The position numbers and the translations under genes were made by a program. From Borrelia sp. P9F1 (GTDB lineage Bacteria > Spirochaetota > Spirochaetia > Borreliales > Borreliaceae): 64,000 bases of DNA. Position 1 is the stretch's first letter; each line of letters begins with the position of its first letter. Positions 25,540 to 36,965 of this stretch are shown here, piece by piece. The stretch lies in assembly GCF_030436115.1 (NCBI RefSeq), contig NZ_CP129407.1:62001-126000 (forward strand), read 5' to 3'. The notes under the pieces were generated by a model. The model searched no databases. It saw only the letters and a list, made by a program, of their open reading frames with translations, and was not told where the DNA came from.

Positions 25540-27366
25540 TTATTTATTTTTTATTTTTCTAAAGGGCTTATAAGAACATCCATTCCACTCTTGACCCAAA
25601 TGGTTTGAAAATTCAAGCATATTAAGTCTTACTCCATGAACAACAACGGATAATAAAGATAAAACTATGTTTAAAACATGTCCAAACAGTATTACAACAA
25701 CGCCACCTATTATAAGACCAATATTAGATGATTTTAATAAAGATGCCGACATACTATTAAAACTGTCAGAAATTGCAAGTCCGGCAAGCCCAACAGCGAA
25801 AAGCCTAATGTAAGATATTATGTCCGCAAACCCTGCTACCGTAGTCAAAAATTGTTCTATGATCCCCCCAAAGCTCCTCAACACACATATAAAAAAGTTT
25901 GAACCATCCTGTTTCTGAAAAATAAAAACAAGAGCAACTCCAATATATATCATGTTTAAAACACTACCTCCCATAGGAAATTTATCCTCACCAAGTATCA
26001 AATTCAAAACTAGATAATAAAGCCCAGCAATACCAACGAGCCAACCAATTTGAGAGATTGAATGTATATATGGCCTTTCTTTTATTTGTCGGATAAAATT
26101 CCATATATGGGCTATCGATATTTGCAAAAGACCTATTGTAAAACATATAAACATAATATTTTGCATACTATTGCCACCTGTTAAATATTCAAGCTGAAAA
26201 ACCCTCAAAGCAGGAAATAACTCAATAACAAAAGAACCACTCCCAAACCAAGTTCCAGTCATAGATCCATATATAATCGCTGATGTACTCAAATAAAATA
26301 TTAAAGCATGTATGGGTTTTAACGGCTTCTTCTTTATAAAGTTACGCAAACTCAACACAACCCCTACTGCTAAAAACAGTACACCATAAGCCGCATCACC
26401 AACTATCATTCCAAAAAATACAAAGAAAAATAACATGAAAATAAAACTAACATCCCTTTCTTTATATCCAGGAATTGTATCTAAAACATCAAAAATAGGC
26501 TTAGCAAGTCTAGCTAGACCCCTCCTTCTCACATAAGTCGGCACAACACCCCCATCTGGATCTGCAAATTGCACAACAAATCTATCCCCAGCCACCCTCT
26601 TAAGATCATTTTGTTTATCTTCCGGAATAAATCCTGTAATATAAACAAAATCATGACACTCTACCCTCATGTCAGCCATAACCTGTTCAAACTCAATAAT
26701 CTGATTATATTCCTCTATTTCATTTCCTAAAACATCCCTATACTTATTTAAAAGTGCTAACTGAGTTAATTTTTGCTCCAAAATTTCATCAACGATCCTT
26801 AATTTATTCTCAACCAAGGCAAGGTCAAATTCAAACTTATACTCTTCCGCCGTCTCTATCATTTGCATAGAATCATTAATAGCTACAAAATAAGCTGCAC
26901 CTTTCACATTACTAATAAGAGCAACCTTAACCTCAGAAGACAACAATAATTTCCTATATTCACCAATCTGAGTCTTAAAAAATTGTACATAAACATTTCT
27001 ACCCCTCAATTCATTTACCAAATCAAGAGAAAAATATCCCCAAGGGGATATCATATTCTTCTTGTGCAATAACTCCTGTCTCGTATCTTTAAGATCTTTG
27101 ATCTCAGCACCCAAATTAACTATATTTTTTGCAATATCTAAAAAATTCTCACTCGAAGATTTTAAAGTTTTTATCTCGTAATCATCTTCAAGCAAGGATA
27201 AAGCCTGAATAAAAATTCCTCTAGTTTCAACAACCTCTTCTAAAGACTTTGAAACTTTGTTGTAAAGATCAACATGAACGACCCCCACCTCTCTTAAAGT
27301 TTCAATAGCCTCTCTCTTATATTTTAACAAAGTCAAAAGTAAAACTTTCTTCATTTTCACAATCAT
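25540..27366 (-). CDS. atpI: V-type ATP synthase subunit I (membrane stator)
   Basis: The a/I-type stator that provides the ion half-channels next to the K ring. The N-terminal half (about 300 residues) is cytoplasmic with long coiled coils, and the C-terminal half has about seven membrane segments. Landmarks include FMLFFFVFFGMIVGDAAYG, then FADIISYIRLFAVGLAGLAIS, which carries the essential membrane arginine, and VHGVRLNMLEFSNH near the end. The ATG at 27366 is preferred over one 8 codons upstream, because GGATGAG sits right before it. It lies between subunits D and K. Confidence 0.92.
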   Translation of the reverse strand: MIVKMKKVLLLTLLKYKREAIETLREVGVVHVDLYNKVSKSLEEVVETRGIFIQALSLLEDDYEIKTLKSSSENFLDIAKNIVNLGAEIKDLKDTRQELLHKKNMISPWGYFSLDLVNELRGRNVYVQFFKTQIGEYRKLLLSSEVKVALISNVKGAAYFVAINDSMQMIETAEEYKFEFDLALVENKLRIVDEILEQKLTQLALLNKYRDVLGNEIEEYNQIIEFEQVMADMRVECHDFVYITGFIPEDKQNDLKRVAGDRFVVQFADPDGGVVPTYVRRRGLARLAKPIFDVLDTIPGYKERDVSFIFMLFFFVFFGMIVGDAAYGVLFLAVGVVLSLRNFIKKKPLKPIHALIFYLSTSAIIYGSMTGTWFGSGSFVIELFPALRVFQLEYLTGGNSMQNIMFICFTIGLLQISIAHIWNFIRQIKERPYIHSISQIGWLVGIAGLYYLVLNLILGEDKFPMGGSVLNMIYIGVALVFIFQKQDGSNFFICVLRSFGGIIEQFLTTVAGFADIISYIRLFAVGLAGLAISDSFNSMSASLLKSSNIGLIIGGVVVILFGHVLNIVLSLLSVVVHGVRLNMLEFSNHLGQEWNGCSYKPFRKIKNK

Positions 27367-27376
27367 AAACTCATCC

Positions 27377-27973
27377 CTATCCCCTATCAATCAAGCTAGC
27401 TTTGGCCATCTTCCCTCTTACAACAGCCGCTGTTTGCTGATCTCCAAGATACACATTAATCTTCTTTATATTGATTCTAGCAACAGGTATCATAACCTTC
27501 TCAAATAGATTTACCCTCTGAGAAGTAGTATTAAGCTCTTTTTCTAACAACCTGACCTGTTCGCTTAAAACCCCAAGCTCCGCTTCTATCTGAACTACAC
27601 TCTTAATAACTTCTATCCCTCTATCTACCCAATAAGGGGTAGATAAAAGGTCATGTTTAATATCCCAATACTCAACAGAATTAAAAACAGGAATAGAAAT
27701 GCCTGCAACATTTGCAAGCCCTCTAACTACTCTCTTAACCTGAATCCAATCCTTGAAAGGAAACTCTTCACCAAACAAAGAAACCCAAGAACCAATACTC
27801 TCCCTTACTCTATCTTTCTCAAGCTCAAGCTCTCTCTTAATCCCCTCGATCTTTATAATTTCCAAATGAAGTTGTTGTTTCTTAAGCTGCAACGTAGGCA
27901 AGTATCTATTAAACATCTTAAGACTATCTTTCTGCTTCTTAAGTTCATTCTTGGTTAACTTAACTTTAGCCAT
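27377..27973 (-). CDS. atpD: V-type ATP synthase subunit D (central stalk)
   Basis: The central shaft of the V1 sector, coupling catalysis in A3B3 to rotation of the K ring. The 198-residue protein is almost wholly helical. It opens with KVKLTKNELKKQKDSLKMFNRYLPTLQLKKQQL, the family signature of a long N-terminal helix, and closes with a second long coiled-coil helix ending RVNLFEKVMIPVARINIKKI. It follows subunit B by one base. No separate subunit F or C gene is visible in this operon. Confidence 0.92.
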   Translation of the reverse strand: MAKVKLTKNELKKQKDSLKMFNRYLPTLQLKKQQLHLEIIKIEGIKRELELEKDRVRESIGSWVSLFGEEFPFKDWIQVKRVVRGLANVAGISIPVFNSVEYWDIKHDLLSTPYWVDRGIEVIKSVVQIEAELGVLSEQVRLLEKELNTTSQRVNLFEKVMIPVARINIKKINVYLGDQQTAAVVRGKMAKASLIDRG

Positions 27974-27974
27974 C

Positions 27975-29276
27975 CTAAGCCTCTTTTTTGGGCCAATACT
28001 TCTCTACAAGCTCTGTCTTAATTCCAGTCTCCCTCGGCTCAAAACAACTAGAGAGTATCTCCCACCCTAAATCTAAGGCCTCTTCTAAAGGAATATTAAC
28101 AGACAAATCCATCAATTTGCCCTCAAACATACCACTATACTTAAGTAGCTTTTCATCCCACTCTGTCATATTAAATCCCATAGCCTTTTTTTCCATAGAT
28201 TCCCTTGAAGATGCATAAAGCTTAATCATTGAATCCATAATTACCCTGTGATCATCCCTCGTCTTACCATTAACCATCTGCTTAAGCCTTGAAAGAGATC
28301 CAAAAGGCTCAATCCTGCCTCCCCTTAAATAATACTGCCCCTCGGTAATATACCCTGTATTATCAGGCACTGGATGAGTAACATCATCCCCAGGCATAGT
28401 AGTAACCGCAAGTACAGTAATAGACCCAGCCCCCTCAAAATCAATAGCCTTCTCGTACCGAGATGCAAGCTGTGAATACAAATCACCGGGATAACCCCTA
28501 TTAGAAGGAACCTGCTCCATAGTAATAGCAATTTCTTTCATGGCATCAGCAAAATTAGTCATATCAGTCAACAATACCAAAACCTTTTTCCCTTGAAGGG
28601 CAAACTTCTCAGCAACAGCAAGAGAAATATCAGGAACAGTTAAAGACTCAACAACAGAATCATTAGCCATATGAACAAAAAATATGGTTCTGCCCAACGC
28701 TCCTCCCTTCTCAAGAGAATCTTTGAAAGTTAAATAATCATCATTCTTAAGCCCCATCCCCCCTAGAACAATCAAATCAACTTCAGCCTGAAGAGCTATC
28801 CTTAAAAGCAGTTCATTATAAGGCTCCCCAGATACAGAAAATATCGGCAACTTTTGCGATTCAACAAGGGTATTAAATACATCTATCATCGGAAGTCCCG
28901 TCCGTATCATATTCCTAGGAATAATCCGCTTAGCCGGATTAGCAGAGGGCCCTCCAATTTCAATCAAATTATCCTCAAGACTAGGCCCTCCGTCCTTTGG
29001 ATTTCCAGCTCCATCAAAAACTCTGCCAAGCAAATTCTCAGAAAATGCAACCCGCATCGGATGCCCTAAAAACTTAATTTGATCTGCAGTCGAGACACCC
29101 CTTGTTCCATTGTAGACCTGAAGAGAAACCTTATCCCTATCCAATTTAATAACCTCAGCTAAAGAACTCATATCCTTCGTCTTTACAATAGCAAGTTCCC
29201 CATACTTGACATCGCACGCCGTAACAGTTATCACATTCCCTACAATAGACTCTATCTTACTGTATACCCTTTTCAT
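27975..29276 (-). CDS. atpB: V-type ATP synthase subunit B (non-catalytic)
   Basis: A 433-residue regulatory subunit of the A3B3 hexamer. It begins with the beta-barrel domain ([14 protein letters not shown]). The nucleotide-fold region reads [18 protein letters not shown] in place of a functional Walker A, as expected for subunit [21 protein letters not shown] and SRRGYPGD-like [19 protein letters not shown] follow. The C-terminus is helical. It lies 2 bases after subunit A and 1 base before D, so expression should be tightly linked. Confidence 0.94.
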   Translation of the reverse strand: MKRVYSKIESIVGNVITVTACDVKYGELAIVKTKDMSSLAEVIKLDRDKVSLQVYNGTRGVSTADQIKFLGHPMRVAFSENLLGRVFDGAGNPKDGGPSLEDNLIEIGGPSANPAKRIIPRNMIRTGLPMIDVFNTLVESQKLPIFSVSGEPYNELLLRIALQAEVDLIVLGGMGLKNDDYLTFKDSLEKGGALGRTIFFVHMANDSVVESLTVPDISLAVAEKFALQGKKVLVLLTDMTNFADAMKEIAITMEQVPSNRGYPGDLYSQLASRYEKAIDFEGAGSITVLAVTTMPGDDVTHPVPDNTGYITEGQYYLRGGRIEPFGSLSRLKQMVNGKTRDDHRVIMDSMIKLYASSRESMEKKAMGFNMTEWDEKLLKYSGMFEGKLMDLSVNIPLEEALDLGWEILSSCFEPRETGIKTELVEKYWPKKEA

Positions 29277-29278
29277 CT

Positions 29279-31021
29279 TTAACTAACACCTCTAAAATTT
29301 AATTTCCTAGAATCGATTAAACCCGTTAAAGCAGATTCCAATCTATTAAACCTTTCTTCTTTAAAGGGTATGAGGTTCATATCTAAAATATTTTGCCTTA
29401 ACTCATTAACAAAATTTCTAGCCTCTAGCTTATTCTCAAATTTAAAATCCGACTTTAAAACATTGTAAATTATATTAAACATATAATTCTGTCGCTCCGG
29501 ACTCACCGCCGCATCAACACTATCAAAAGAATTTTGCTGTAAATAGCATGCATCCAAAAGCTCCGACTTCAAATAAACCAAAAAGTCAGCATTACTTATC
29601 CCTTCCTCACCAACAACCTTCATCATTTGATTCACCTCATTACCCTTAACCAAAAATGATCTTGCATATTCTGTCTTCTCCGCCTCGACAACCCCCCCAT
29701 ATTTACTCCAAGATTCAAGAGGACTAATAGCTGGAAACTTCCTAGCATCCGACCTCTCTCTTGTAAGACCATGAAATGCCCCCACAACCTTTAAAGTCGC
29801 CTGAGTCACCGGCTCTTCAAAATTACCCCCAGCAGGACTTACAGAACCACCCACAGTCACAGAACCAACACCACCATCTCTTAAAACAACAATACCTGCT
29901 CTCTCATAAAAAGATGCAATAACAGATTCAAGATAAGCGGGAAACGCCTCCTCCCCCGGAATTTCCTCAAGACGTCCTGACATCTCTCTCATAGCCTGAG
30001 CCCACCTCGAAGTTGAGTCTGCCAATAAAAGAACATCAAGCCCCATCTGTCTGTAATATTCACCGATAGTAATAGCCGTATAAACCGAGGCCTCCCGCGC
30101 AGCAACTGGCATAGAGGACGTATTGCAAATAATACATGTTCTCTCCATCAATGACTTACCTGTCCTCGGATCTGTTAGCTCAGGAAACTCCTTAAGAGTC
30201 TCCACCACCTCCCCTGCTCTTTCTCCACAAGCAGCAATAATTACAATATCAACATCAGCATTACGACTCGTAACCTGCTGAAGGACTGTCTTACCAGCAC
30301 CAAAAGGCCCAGGAATACAAAACGTCCCACCCTTTGCAACTGGGAAAAACGTATCTATTATCCTTGTTTGAGTCACCATGGGTTCACTAGGAATGATCCT
30401 CTCCCTATAATTCGTAATAGGAATCTTAACGGGCCAATGAAATGACATAGTCACAACATGCCTATCTCCAGCATCATTCTCAATAACCGCTATTTTGTCG
30501 TCTATAGTATAATTGCCCTCTTCAACAATTTCCACAAGAATATAAGAGTCTCTTCTATCAAACGGAACCATTATCTGATGGTTAATAGTACCCTCAACAA
30601 CAAACCCAAGATAATCACCCGCAGTAACAACGTCCCCCACGCTAGCAGTTGCCTTAAAATTCCATTTCCTTTTCTTATCAAGAGCTCTTAAATACAAACC
30701 CCTTTCTAGAAAAAATCCACATTGAGCCGCAAGCTCCGGCAAAGGATTCTGAAGCCCATCATACACCTGGGTTAAAAGCCCAGGTCCAAGCTCAACTGTT
30801 AAGAGCTTATTTGTAAACTCAATATCATCCCCAACAGAAATTCCCCTAGTCATCTCAAACACCTGAGCATCAATTTCCCCGTCCCTAACACGAATTACCT
30901 CAGCTTTCAAACTCTTCCCGGCACTCTTAACAAAAATAACCTCATTCATGGCAACAGTACCAACAACCTCAATAGTAACCAAATTCCCAATTACCCCTAC
31001 TACTTTTCCTCTAGTTTCCAT
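29279..31021 (-). CDS. atpA: V-type ATP synthase subunit A (catalytic)
   Basis: The catalytic ATPase subunit of V1, about 580 residues. The Walker A is [11 protein letters not shown]. The characteristic V-type insertion lies before it. Further landmarks are [18 protein letters not shown], the Walker B region [30 protein letters not shown] and a conserved SGAITMPGG-like [13 protein letters not shown]. The ATG at 31021 has GAGG 8 bases upstream; a TTG one codon earlier is open. The DUF2764 gene precedes it by 23 bases and subunit B follows by 2. Confidence 0.95.
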   Translation of the reverse strand: METRGKVVGVIGNLVTIEVVGTVAMNEVIFVKSAGKSLKAEVIRVRDGEIDAQVFEMTRGISVGDDIEFTNKLLTVELGPGLLTQVYDGLQNPLPELAAQCGFFLERGLYLRALDKKRKWNFKATASVGDVVTAGDYLGFVVEGTINHQIMVPFDRRDSYILVEIVEEGNYTIDDKIAVIENDAGDRHVVTMSFHWPVKIPITNYRERIIPSEPMVTQTRIIDTFFPVAKGGTFCIPGPFGAGKTVLQQVTSRNADVDIVIIAACGERAGEVVETLKEFPELTDPRTGKSLMERTCIICNTSSMPVAAREASVYTAITIGEYYRQMGLDVLLLADSTSRWAQAMREMSGRLEEIPGEEAFPAYLESVIASFYERAGIVVLRDGGVGSVTVGGSVSPAGGNFEEPVTQATLKVVGAFHGLTRERSDARKFPAISPLESWSKYGGVVEAEKTEYARSFLVKGNEVNQMMKVVGEEGISNADFLVYLKSELLDACYLQQNSFDSVDAAVSPERQNYMFNIIYNVLKSDFKFENKLEARNFVNELRQNILDMNLIPFKEERFNRLESALTGLIDSRKLNFRGVS

Positions 31022-31044
31022 CAAAATTCCTCTTCTAAAACTTC

Positions 31045-31581
31045 TTATTCATAATCAATTCTTAATTGTTGACAAATATCTGCAAAATTTCTCTCGCCTA
31101 TCTCATCCACAAACAGGTTCCTTCTTGAGACTAACATTAATTTCAAAAAGTAGATCACCAACCTTTCAAAGTTAAATTCATTCCCCACTTCAAGATCTGT
31201 CAAAAATTGCCACTTCAACATATCAAGCCCTAATTCCACCTCAAAAGGAGTTTCCTTAAGACAAATAACTTTTAAAAGTCCTAAGAAATAACCTGAAAAA
31301 TAAGAAGACTCCAAATAAACATCCCTTGGCAGCCCCAACTTTTCGGCTCTAATACAGGCTAATGCACATTTCATTTTTTCCTCAAAATCAAGAAAACAAT
31401 CAACAACTCCCAAGCTTCCTCTGGCAGGACCAAACTCTGACAAATTTTTCAAAAAGACAAAATCTTGTCGACCCAAAGCGTTTTCAACATTTTTGAAAAA
31501 ATCTGACACACCCCACACATTACCACTCTTTATATCAAGATAAGGCAACGACGACAGAACATAGTAATACGGACTTAGCAT
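31045..31581 (-). CDS. DUF2764 protein of the V-ATPase operon
   Basis: A 178-residue soluble, mainly helical protein. Its start, [13 protein letters not shown], is the typical opening of DUF2764 proteins, which sit between subunits E and A in many bacterial V-ATPase operons. The C-terminal helices include [19 protein letters not shown]. The family may take the place of the missing C or d-type subunit or help assembly, but I know of no firm assignment. Spacing is 11 bases from atpE and 23 bases to atpA, which supports a structural or assembly role in the same complex. Confidence 0.8.
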   Translation of the reverse strand: MLSPYYYVLSSLPYLDIKSGNVWGVSDFFKNVENALGRQDFVFLKNLSEFGPARGSLGVVDCFLDFEEKMKCALACIRAEKLGLPRDVYLESSYFSGYFLGLLKVICLKETPFEVELGLDMLKWQFLTDLEVGNEFNFERLVIYFLKLMLVSRRNLFVDEIGERNFADICQQLRIDYE

Positions 31582-31592
31582 ACCACCTCTCT

Positions 31593-32189
31593 CTAAACCA
31601 CCTTAATTAATTCCTTAAACCTTGGATTTAAATACTCAAAAAGGATGTCAGAAATAGTCTCCGAAGTGAAATCATAATGCAGACTACCATCTCTTTCCTG
31701 GACTTTAAATCCTTTGTTTATCCCTTTGAAGGGCTTAACTTCAACATCTCCCTTAAGCTTCTCTCCCACCTCTGCCCTCAGAAGAGCCAATAAATCAGAA
31801 AGATCAGACTCGTTAAGCATAACATCTATCCTATCTCCTCTACTCCACCCATCTACAACCTTAACAATAAGCTTGCTTATAAAGTTATTATCATAACTCC
31901 TAGAAACAGAATCCTTTAACGCGTTTTCAAACAAAGACTTAATGCCTTTCTCAGTACCAATAATCAAATCCCTAACCGCCTGGCGCGATGCCTCAAGAGC
32001 ATGCCTCCTATAATCGCTAATTTCTCTCTCCACCCTTATTTTTAACTCCCTAGCGTCATTCTCGGCCTTCAAAACAATAGCCTCAGCTTCCCTCTTAGCA
32101 TTATCAACGACCTCACTAGCCAACCTATCAGCTTCCTCAAGCCCATCCTTCTTAATCCTACTTATCAAATCCTTAACTTCAAATTGCAT
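31593..32189 (-). CDS. atpE: V-type ATP synthase subunit E (peripheral stalk)
   Basis: A 198-residue peripheral-stalk protein. Residues 1-100 form a long charged helix rich in alanine and glutamate ([20 protein letters not shown]), and the C-terminal part is the globular head with [19 protein letters not shown]. It is the first gene of the ATPase operon and holds A3B3 against rotation. A separate subunit G, with which E usually pairs, is not visible here. A candidate promoter lies about 90 bases upstream. Confidence 0.88.
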   Translation of the reverse strand: MQFEVKDLISRIKKDGLEEADRLASEVVDNAKREAEAIVLKAENDARELKIRVEREISDYRRHALEASRQAVRDLIIGTEKGIKSLFENALKDSVSRSYDNNFISKLIVKVVDGWSRGDRIDVMLNESDLSDLLALLRAEVGEKLKGDVEVKPFKGINKGFKVQERDGSLHYDFTSETISDILFEYLNPRFKELIKVV

Positions 32190-32278
32190 GAAAACCCCTT
32201 AGGCAAAGATAAAATAATTGAAAACATTCAATAAACAAAAAAACAGAGAAATTATTACTAACAAATTTCAACTCTAAA

Positions 32279-32307
32279 ATAGTAATACTAATACTTAAAA
32301 TATTCAA
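32279..32307 (-). promoter_or_regulatory. Candidate promoter for the V-ATPase operon
   Basis: On the - strand TTGAAT (32307-32302) and TACTAT (32284-32279) are exactly 17 bases apart, inside the 223-base gap upstream of atpE. Each hexamer has four consensus matches. The gap is very A/T-rich, so other start points are possible. Confidence 0.35.
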
Positions 32308-32412
32308 GCTCATCTCACGTATATCAAGTATAAACCAAAATTAAATTTTTAAAATAAATGTAATTTTAATTATTTGATTCCTTTTAAACTCAACAGTTAA
32401 TAAATTCAAAGA

Positions 32413-32805
32413 TTAATTACTAAAAAAGTCTCCAACAATTTTGTACACATTAATATCATACACTATGCAAAGTTTTTTACCTGGAAATTTTTCCCTTAAT
32501 TTCTCCTCAAAAATTTTAATACCTCTCTCCGTAGCTCTTTTACTAAATTCAACATCAACTACATCAAGAGTTATTATTTCAATAATAACCAAATATCCTC
32601 TTCCAAAATTAGAACCATATCCAGGAGTAAAAGATGTAGTCACACGAAAAAGCCCATCCAAAATACCGTTGGCCGCTTTACCCCTAGGAGGTCTGTTTGG
32701 ATGTACCTCATAAGCACTACCAAATTCATCCTCAAGGACAGAATCAACATCAAGACATATATTGAACAATACATTTTCAAGTTCTTCGAACCTCGCTATG
32801 CCCAT
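32413..32805 (-). CDS. Small conserved-looking protein of unknown function
   Basis: A 130-residue soluble protein that I do not recognise. It has a helical start (FEELENVLFNICLDVDSVLEDEF), a Gly/Pro-rich loop with HPNRPPRGKAANG, a beta strand pair around FRVTTSFTPGYGSNFGRGYLVIIEI and a C-terminal alpha/beta part ending VYDINVYKIVGDFF. The loop of basic residues could bind nucleic acid or phosphate, but that is a guess. It starts right after mutS2 stops (no gap) on the same strand and precedes the V-ATPase promoter region, so it ends the murI-rsgA-mutS2 unit. Confidence 0.65.
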   Translation of the reverse strand: MGIARFEELENVLFNICLDVDSVLEDEFGSAYEVHPNRPPRGKAANGILDGLFRVTTSFTPGYGSNFGRGYLVIIEIITLDVVDVEFSKRATERGIKIFEEKLREKFPGKKLCIVYDINVYKIVGDFFSN

Positions 32806-35145
32806 TTAAATCTCTACTATTGTCTTCCCAGCCCCTCCATCACTAGGATGAGAAAAATAATACTTTTTAACGAACTTTAAGCTCTTCAAAAACTCATGAA
32901 CACCGGCCATAAGAAGACCCTCCCCTTTGCCATGAATGATTTCAAATTTACCAACATTGCTTATTAGCATAGTATCTATTTTCTTACTCAAAAAATCTAT
33001 GGCCTCAACTACCCTCATTCCTCTAATATCAAAAGTAAACCCCAACAACTCATTATCTTCGTACTTTAAAGAAAAGCTGAAGTCTCTCTTTGAAGTATTA
33101 CCAACTTCCTTTTCAGCTAATACCCTATCTAAATTAGAAGACAAAACTGTAATATTAAAAACACCAGTATTTACAATAAATCCCTTTTTGGTAACGCCCA
33201 CTATTTCTCCTAAAATACTTGAATTAGATACCCTAACTTTATCGCCCACTCTAAATTCAGCATCACTAGCAACCTCATTAGCTAGAAGTTCAACCTTGGA
33301 CGTCTTTTCCGCTATCCTGTCTGTAACATTGCAAATAAACTCTTTATTCTTGCTCAAATCGACCTTTCCTTCTTTTATCTCTCTAACCAAATTTTCTAAA
33401 GTTCTCCTTGAATAATTTAAAAATTCTTTTTGCTCATTTAAAAGCGTTTCTTCCATATCCTTCTCTTTAAGAATAATATTCTCCTGTAGGCCACTGAGTT
33501 CAATCTCTTTAAGTTCAATAAGTTTAAGCTTCCCTTTCAATTTTTCTTCAAGCGAATATATTTCTCTCTCCTTATTCGTAAGTCTTTCAATTATTTCATT
33601 TACCTCCGTCTTCTTAGATGAATAAATCTCTTGGGCTCTGAGTATAATATCAGGATGAATAGAAGAATTGCTTGCTACACTGAAGGCAAAACTTTCCCCT
33701 GGAAGGGAAAATATCAAATTATAATCGGGCTCCATTCTTTCTAAATTCATCTGCATAGATGCATTAATAACGCCTTCGTGCGTATATGCGAAATACTTAA
33801 GAGAATTGTAATGAGTTGATATAATTACATAACAGCTAATGTTAATTAAATACTCAAGGATAGCTATTGCCAATGCTTGTCCTTGCTCAGTATCCGTCCC
33901 AGAACAAAATTCATCAAATACCGCAAGACTATCTACCGTTGCTTGTATTAAAATACAAGAAATGTTCCTCATGTGACTTGAAAACGTTGAAAGCGAATTT
34001 TCAATTGATTGTTCATCTCCAATATCGATGAAAATATTATCAAAAATCTTAAAAGTACTATTCTCATCAACCGGAACAGGTATTCCAAACTGGAACATAG
34101 CACTCAACAGAGCAACAGTCTTCAAAGTCGCAGTCTTTCCACCAGCATTAGGGCCCGTAATAACTACAACTTTATTCTCTAGTGGACAAAAATTTATTTC
34201 CTTTGCATTCTTTATTAGAGGATGGCGTGCGTTTAGGATGTTAAGCCTAGAACCAATATTGGGAAATATTCCTCGAGTCTTCATGCCATAAATTGCCCTA
34301 GCCTTAAGAGAATCGTAGTATAAAAATTTATTATAAAGCTCTTTTAAAAGAACAACTTGTTTTCGAATTTCATCTGAAAGCGTATGCAGTATTCTTAAAG
34401 TTATGCGAGTCTTTTCTAACCTTAAAAAAGCCAAGCGACCGTTTTCACTTACTACCTCACTTGGTTCAATATAAAATGTCTCACCGGAAGATGAAATAGA
34501 TATCACATTTCCCTTAATTTTATTTTTAAAACTAGCTCTAAGTGCAACAGTGTATCTATCTGATTTATAATAAACAAGGGTTGATGTTAAATATTCCGAA
34601 TTTAAAGCTATTATTCTTTTTACCTGTTTTTCGATTCTTTTGTCCAAATTTTTAAGCTCAAAATCAATCTCATCATAATCTTTAGCAACGCCTCTCCTTA
34701 TCTTAAGCTCATCAGTATCAATATACCCAGACAAAACCTCCAGCAAACGCCTAAGACTTGAATCTAGAAACAACAAAGCTTTCAAACTTTCATTTTCATT
34801 CTTGGCTTTAAATTCATTCTTATCAAGGAAAAAATTTATTCTTAAAACTTCTTGAAGAAAAAAAATAATATTACTAATTTCTTCAATAGACACCCTCGAA
34901 TTTTCCTTAAAAAGCAAACTAATAGAATCGCCTATACTCTTTAAATAAGAATTTGGATATTCATCATAAGTTTCAACGAGATTCTTAATTACTTTAACAA
35001 GAAAACATACTTTATTAAGCTCTTCTTCATTTTTCAGTATTTTCTGGCTGTTTAAAAGATTAATAGTATCTGTAATGCTAACATAAGAAGAAACTGAGGA
35101 TAATATTTGATAAAAATTGATTTTTTCTAAATATTTATCTTGCAT
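32806..35145 (-). CDS. mutS2: MutS2 (Smr-domain ATPase/endonuclease)
   Basis: A 779-residue MutS2 homologue. Residues about 330-345 hold Walker A ([12 protein letters not shown]). The ABC-type signature region with STFSSHM and Walker B-like [11 protein letters not shown] follow. A coiled coil spans about 510-620. The C-terminal Smr domain has LDLHG-like [11 protein letters not shown] and [10 protein letters not shown], the nuclease region. There is no MutS mismatch-binding domain, as expected. MutS2 is linked to suppression of recombination or ribosome rescue in other bacteria. It overlaps rsgA by 11 bases. Confidence 0.93.
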   Translation of the reverse strand: MQDKYLEKINFYQILSSVSSYVSITDTINLLNSQKILKNEEELNKVCFLVKVIKNLVETYDEYPNSYLKSIGDSISLLFKENSRVSIEEISNIIFFLQEVLRINFFLDKNEFKAKNENESLKALLFLDSSLRRLLEVLSGYIDTDELKIRRGVAKDYDEIDFELKNLDKRIEKQVKRIIALNSEYLTSTLVYYKSDRYTVALRASFKNKIKGNVISISSSGETFYIEPSEVVSENGRLAFLRLEKTRITLRILHTLSDEIRKQVVLLKELYNKFLYYDSLKARAIYGMKTRGIFPNIGSRLNILNARHPLIKNAKEINFCPLENKVVVITGPNAGGKTATLKTVALLSAMFQFGIPVPVDENSTFKIFDNIFIDIGDEQSIENSLSTFSSHMRNISCILIQATVDSLAVFDEFCSGTDTEQGQALAIAILEYLINISCYVIISTHYNSLKYFAYTHEGVINASMQMNLERMEPDYNLIFSLPGESFAFSVASNSSIHPDIILRAQEIYSSKKTEVNEIIERLTNKEREIYSLEEKLKGKLKLIELKEIELSGLQENIILKEKDMEETLLNEQKEFLNYSRRTLENLVREIKEGKVDLSKNKEFICNVTDRIAEKTSKVELLANEVASDAEFRVGDKVRVSNSSILGEIVGVTKKGFIVNTGVFNITVLSSNLDRVLAEKEVGNTSKRDFSFSLKYEDNELLGFTFDIRGMRVVEAIDFLSKKIDTMLISNVGKFEIIHGKGEGLLMAGVHEFLKSLKFVKKYYFSHPSDGGAGKTIVEI

Positions 35146-36058
35146 AGCTTTTATATCTCCTAAGCTCCTCTAAAATTTTTGAGTAACTTTTATATCTAGC
35201 TTCTGAAACTTTAAATCCAATTTGACCTGCTACAAAGCAATTTGGCTCATTTATATGCAAACAAGAATTAAACCTACACAAATTATTCAAATCCCTAAAC
35301 TCTCTGAAACAATGTTTGAGTTTTAAGTAGTCTAGTGTCTCAATCCCAAACTCTTTAATACCTGGAGTATCCATTACTATCCCATCATCTGAATGAAAAG
35401 CCACAGCATAGACCGTAGTGTGTCTTCCCCTAGCATATTTATAAGATATTTCATTTATAGCCTGTGCCGCATCTAAACTAACTAAATTTATAAGTGAAGA
35501 TTTTCCCACACCAGATTGTCCAATAAAAGAAGCTTTGGAGCTTTTAACAATTGATTTTAATTCTTCAATACCCTGTAAAGTAATAGCAGAAGTTTGAACA
35601 ACCCTATATCCTAAATCTTCATAAACTTTAATCAAAGTTTGAACCCTACTACTTACACCCTCATCCACTTTATTTATCAAAATAATCGGAGTAATTTCTT
35701 GCTCTTCAGCAACTATTAATACCCTATCAATAAATGAATTCTTGATCTCAGGGAGGCTAGCAGAATTAACAATCAAAATACTATCAATATTTGAGACAAT
35801 AATTTGCCTGATATCAGCTTTTCTGTTGTAACGCCAAAAAATGTTCTTACGTTCTAATCTCTCCTTGATATACACCTTGCATTCATCATAAACATCTCCT
35901 ACCACGAAATCTCCAGGCACTAAAGGACTATATTCTTTATTTTGAACATCCAAGATCTTGCCCTTAATAACCCCTTCATAAATTAAATTGGTGTTAACAT
36001 CGATAATAGAATAAATATTGTTTACACCCCAAAGAACTTCAAATTTAAGGTCATTCAA
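35135..36058 (-). CDS. rsgA: Ribosome small subunit-dependent GTPase A
   Basis: A circularly permuted GTPase that checks late 30S maturation. The 307-residue protein has an N-terminal OB fold, then G4 (INKVDEG), G1 ([12 protein letters not shown]) and G3 (DTPGIKEFG) in permuted order, and a C-terminal zinc knuckle whose ligands are the Cys and His of [14 protein letters not shown]. The start ATG overlaps the murI stop by 4 bases and the 3' end overlaps mutS2, so all three are coupled. Length and motifs are typical. Confidence 0.95.
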   Translation of the reverse strand: MNDLKFEVLWGVNNIYSIIDVNTNLIYEGVIKGKILDVQNKEYSPLVPGDFVVGDVYDECKVYIKERLERKNIFWRYNRKADIRQIIVSNIDSILIVNSASLPEIKNSFIDRVLIVAEEQEITPIILINKVDEGVSSRVQTLIKVYEDLGYRVVQTSAITLQGIEELKSIVKSSKASFIGQSGVGKSSLINLVSLDAAQAINEISYKYARGRHTTVYAVAFHSDDGIVMDTPGIKEFGIETLDYLKLKHCFREFRDLNNLCRFNSCLHINEPNCFVAGQIGFKVSEARYKSYSKILEELRRYKSYAR

Positions 36059-36816
36059 TCAATTATCCCCTTAAATTTAAGCCCATATTTCTCACAAAAA
36101 TTTTTATAAAAGCACAAATTTTCATCTTTTGTTAAGTAAAATGAGTTTATAAAATCCCCACCATCGCTAACCTTAGGAGCAGTCCTAGCAAGCTCATCTG
36201 TTACAAATGCACGATTTTCGTAGACAGGAATTCCTAAAAAATTTTCAATCATATCTTTAATATGTAGATAATGAGTACAGCCTAAAAAAATCACATCTCG
36301 TTTGCTAGCTTTAACCTCTAGTTTTAATGATTCTAGACACCTAAACGCATCCTCTTTAAACCTATCCCCATACTCTACAAAATTTATAAGCTCTCCAGCA
36401 GACTTTAAAACTAAATCGCCGTGCAATCTCTTTTCGTTCCTTACAAAAGCGCTATTAACAGTAGTGTCTGTTGCTATTAATAGCACCTTTCTAGATGCTA
36501 GGCTCTCTATTAAACTAATTGAGGGCAAGGTGTATATTATAGGAAAAGCAAAACTTAACTTACCGTATGTGCTAACAGACGCTGTGTTGCAAGCAAAAAC
36601 CAATGAGGAAATGTTACAAATTTTTTCCAATTTTAAAATTGATTCTAGAATCTCTTTTAAAAGGAACTCTATGGTTTTCTCGCCATAGGGAAAGTTTTTA
36701 TTATCTACAACATACAGATAGTTTCTTCTGCCAAGCCGCTTTCTTATATATTCAAAATAGGAAAGGCCACCGATCCCTGAATCAAAAATCACTAGCATAT
36801 CTTTTAAATTGCTCAT
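36055..36816 (-). CDS. murI: Glutamate racemase
   Basis: Makes D-glutamate for peptidoglycan. The protein of about 253 residues has [12 protein letters not shown] at the N-terminus, the first catalytic cysteine in FACNTASV, and the second in FLGCTHYLH; the paired acid-base cysteines are therefore intact. It acts in the cytosol. The ATG at 36816 gives a normal N-terminus (MSNLKDML); a TTG four codons upstream, next to AGGAT, is the alternative. It is the first gene of the murI-rsgA-mutS2 unit and is divergent from asnS. Confidence 0.93.
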   Translation of the reverse strand: MSNLKDMLVIFDSGIGGLSYFEYIRKRLGRRNYLYVVDNKNFPYGEKTIEFLLKEILESILKLEKICNISSLVFACNTASVSTYGKLSFAFPIIYTLPSISLIESLASRKVLLIATDTTVNSAFVRNEKRLHGDLVLKSAGELINFVEYGDRFKEDAFRCLESLKLEVKASKRDVIFLGCTHYLHIKDMIENFLGIPVYENRAFVTDELARTAPKVSDGGDFINSFYLTKDENLCFYKNFCEKYGLKFKGIID

Positions 36817-36928
36817 AGTCTTGTTCAAATCCTAGTATGGATTATTAATTTTGTTCGCTTTCAATAATATCAACAAATACTTAAACCACCATACGCTACC
36901 ACATTCTAAAACTATTATATGTTTAAGA

Positions 36929-36934
36929 TATAAT
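36929..36934 (+). promoter_or_regulatory. -10 box upstream of asnS
   Basis: A perfect TATAAT at 36929-36934 lies 31 bases before the asnS ATG, in the 137-base divergent gap with murI. No good -35 is seen at 16-18 bases, so the promoter call rests on one hexamer. Confidence 0.35.
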
Positions 36935-36965
36935 AATTATAAATTAAGTTATATTGAGAGGAGCT

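Noticed and set aside
32936-33415. 159-codon open frame on the + strand within mutS2
   Set aside because: Antisense to a certain gene. It has no start signal and its Ser/Thr/Leu-rich composition is that of a shadow frame.
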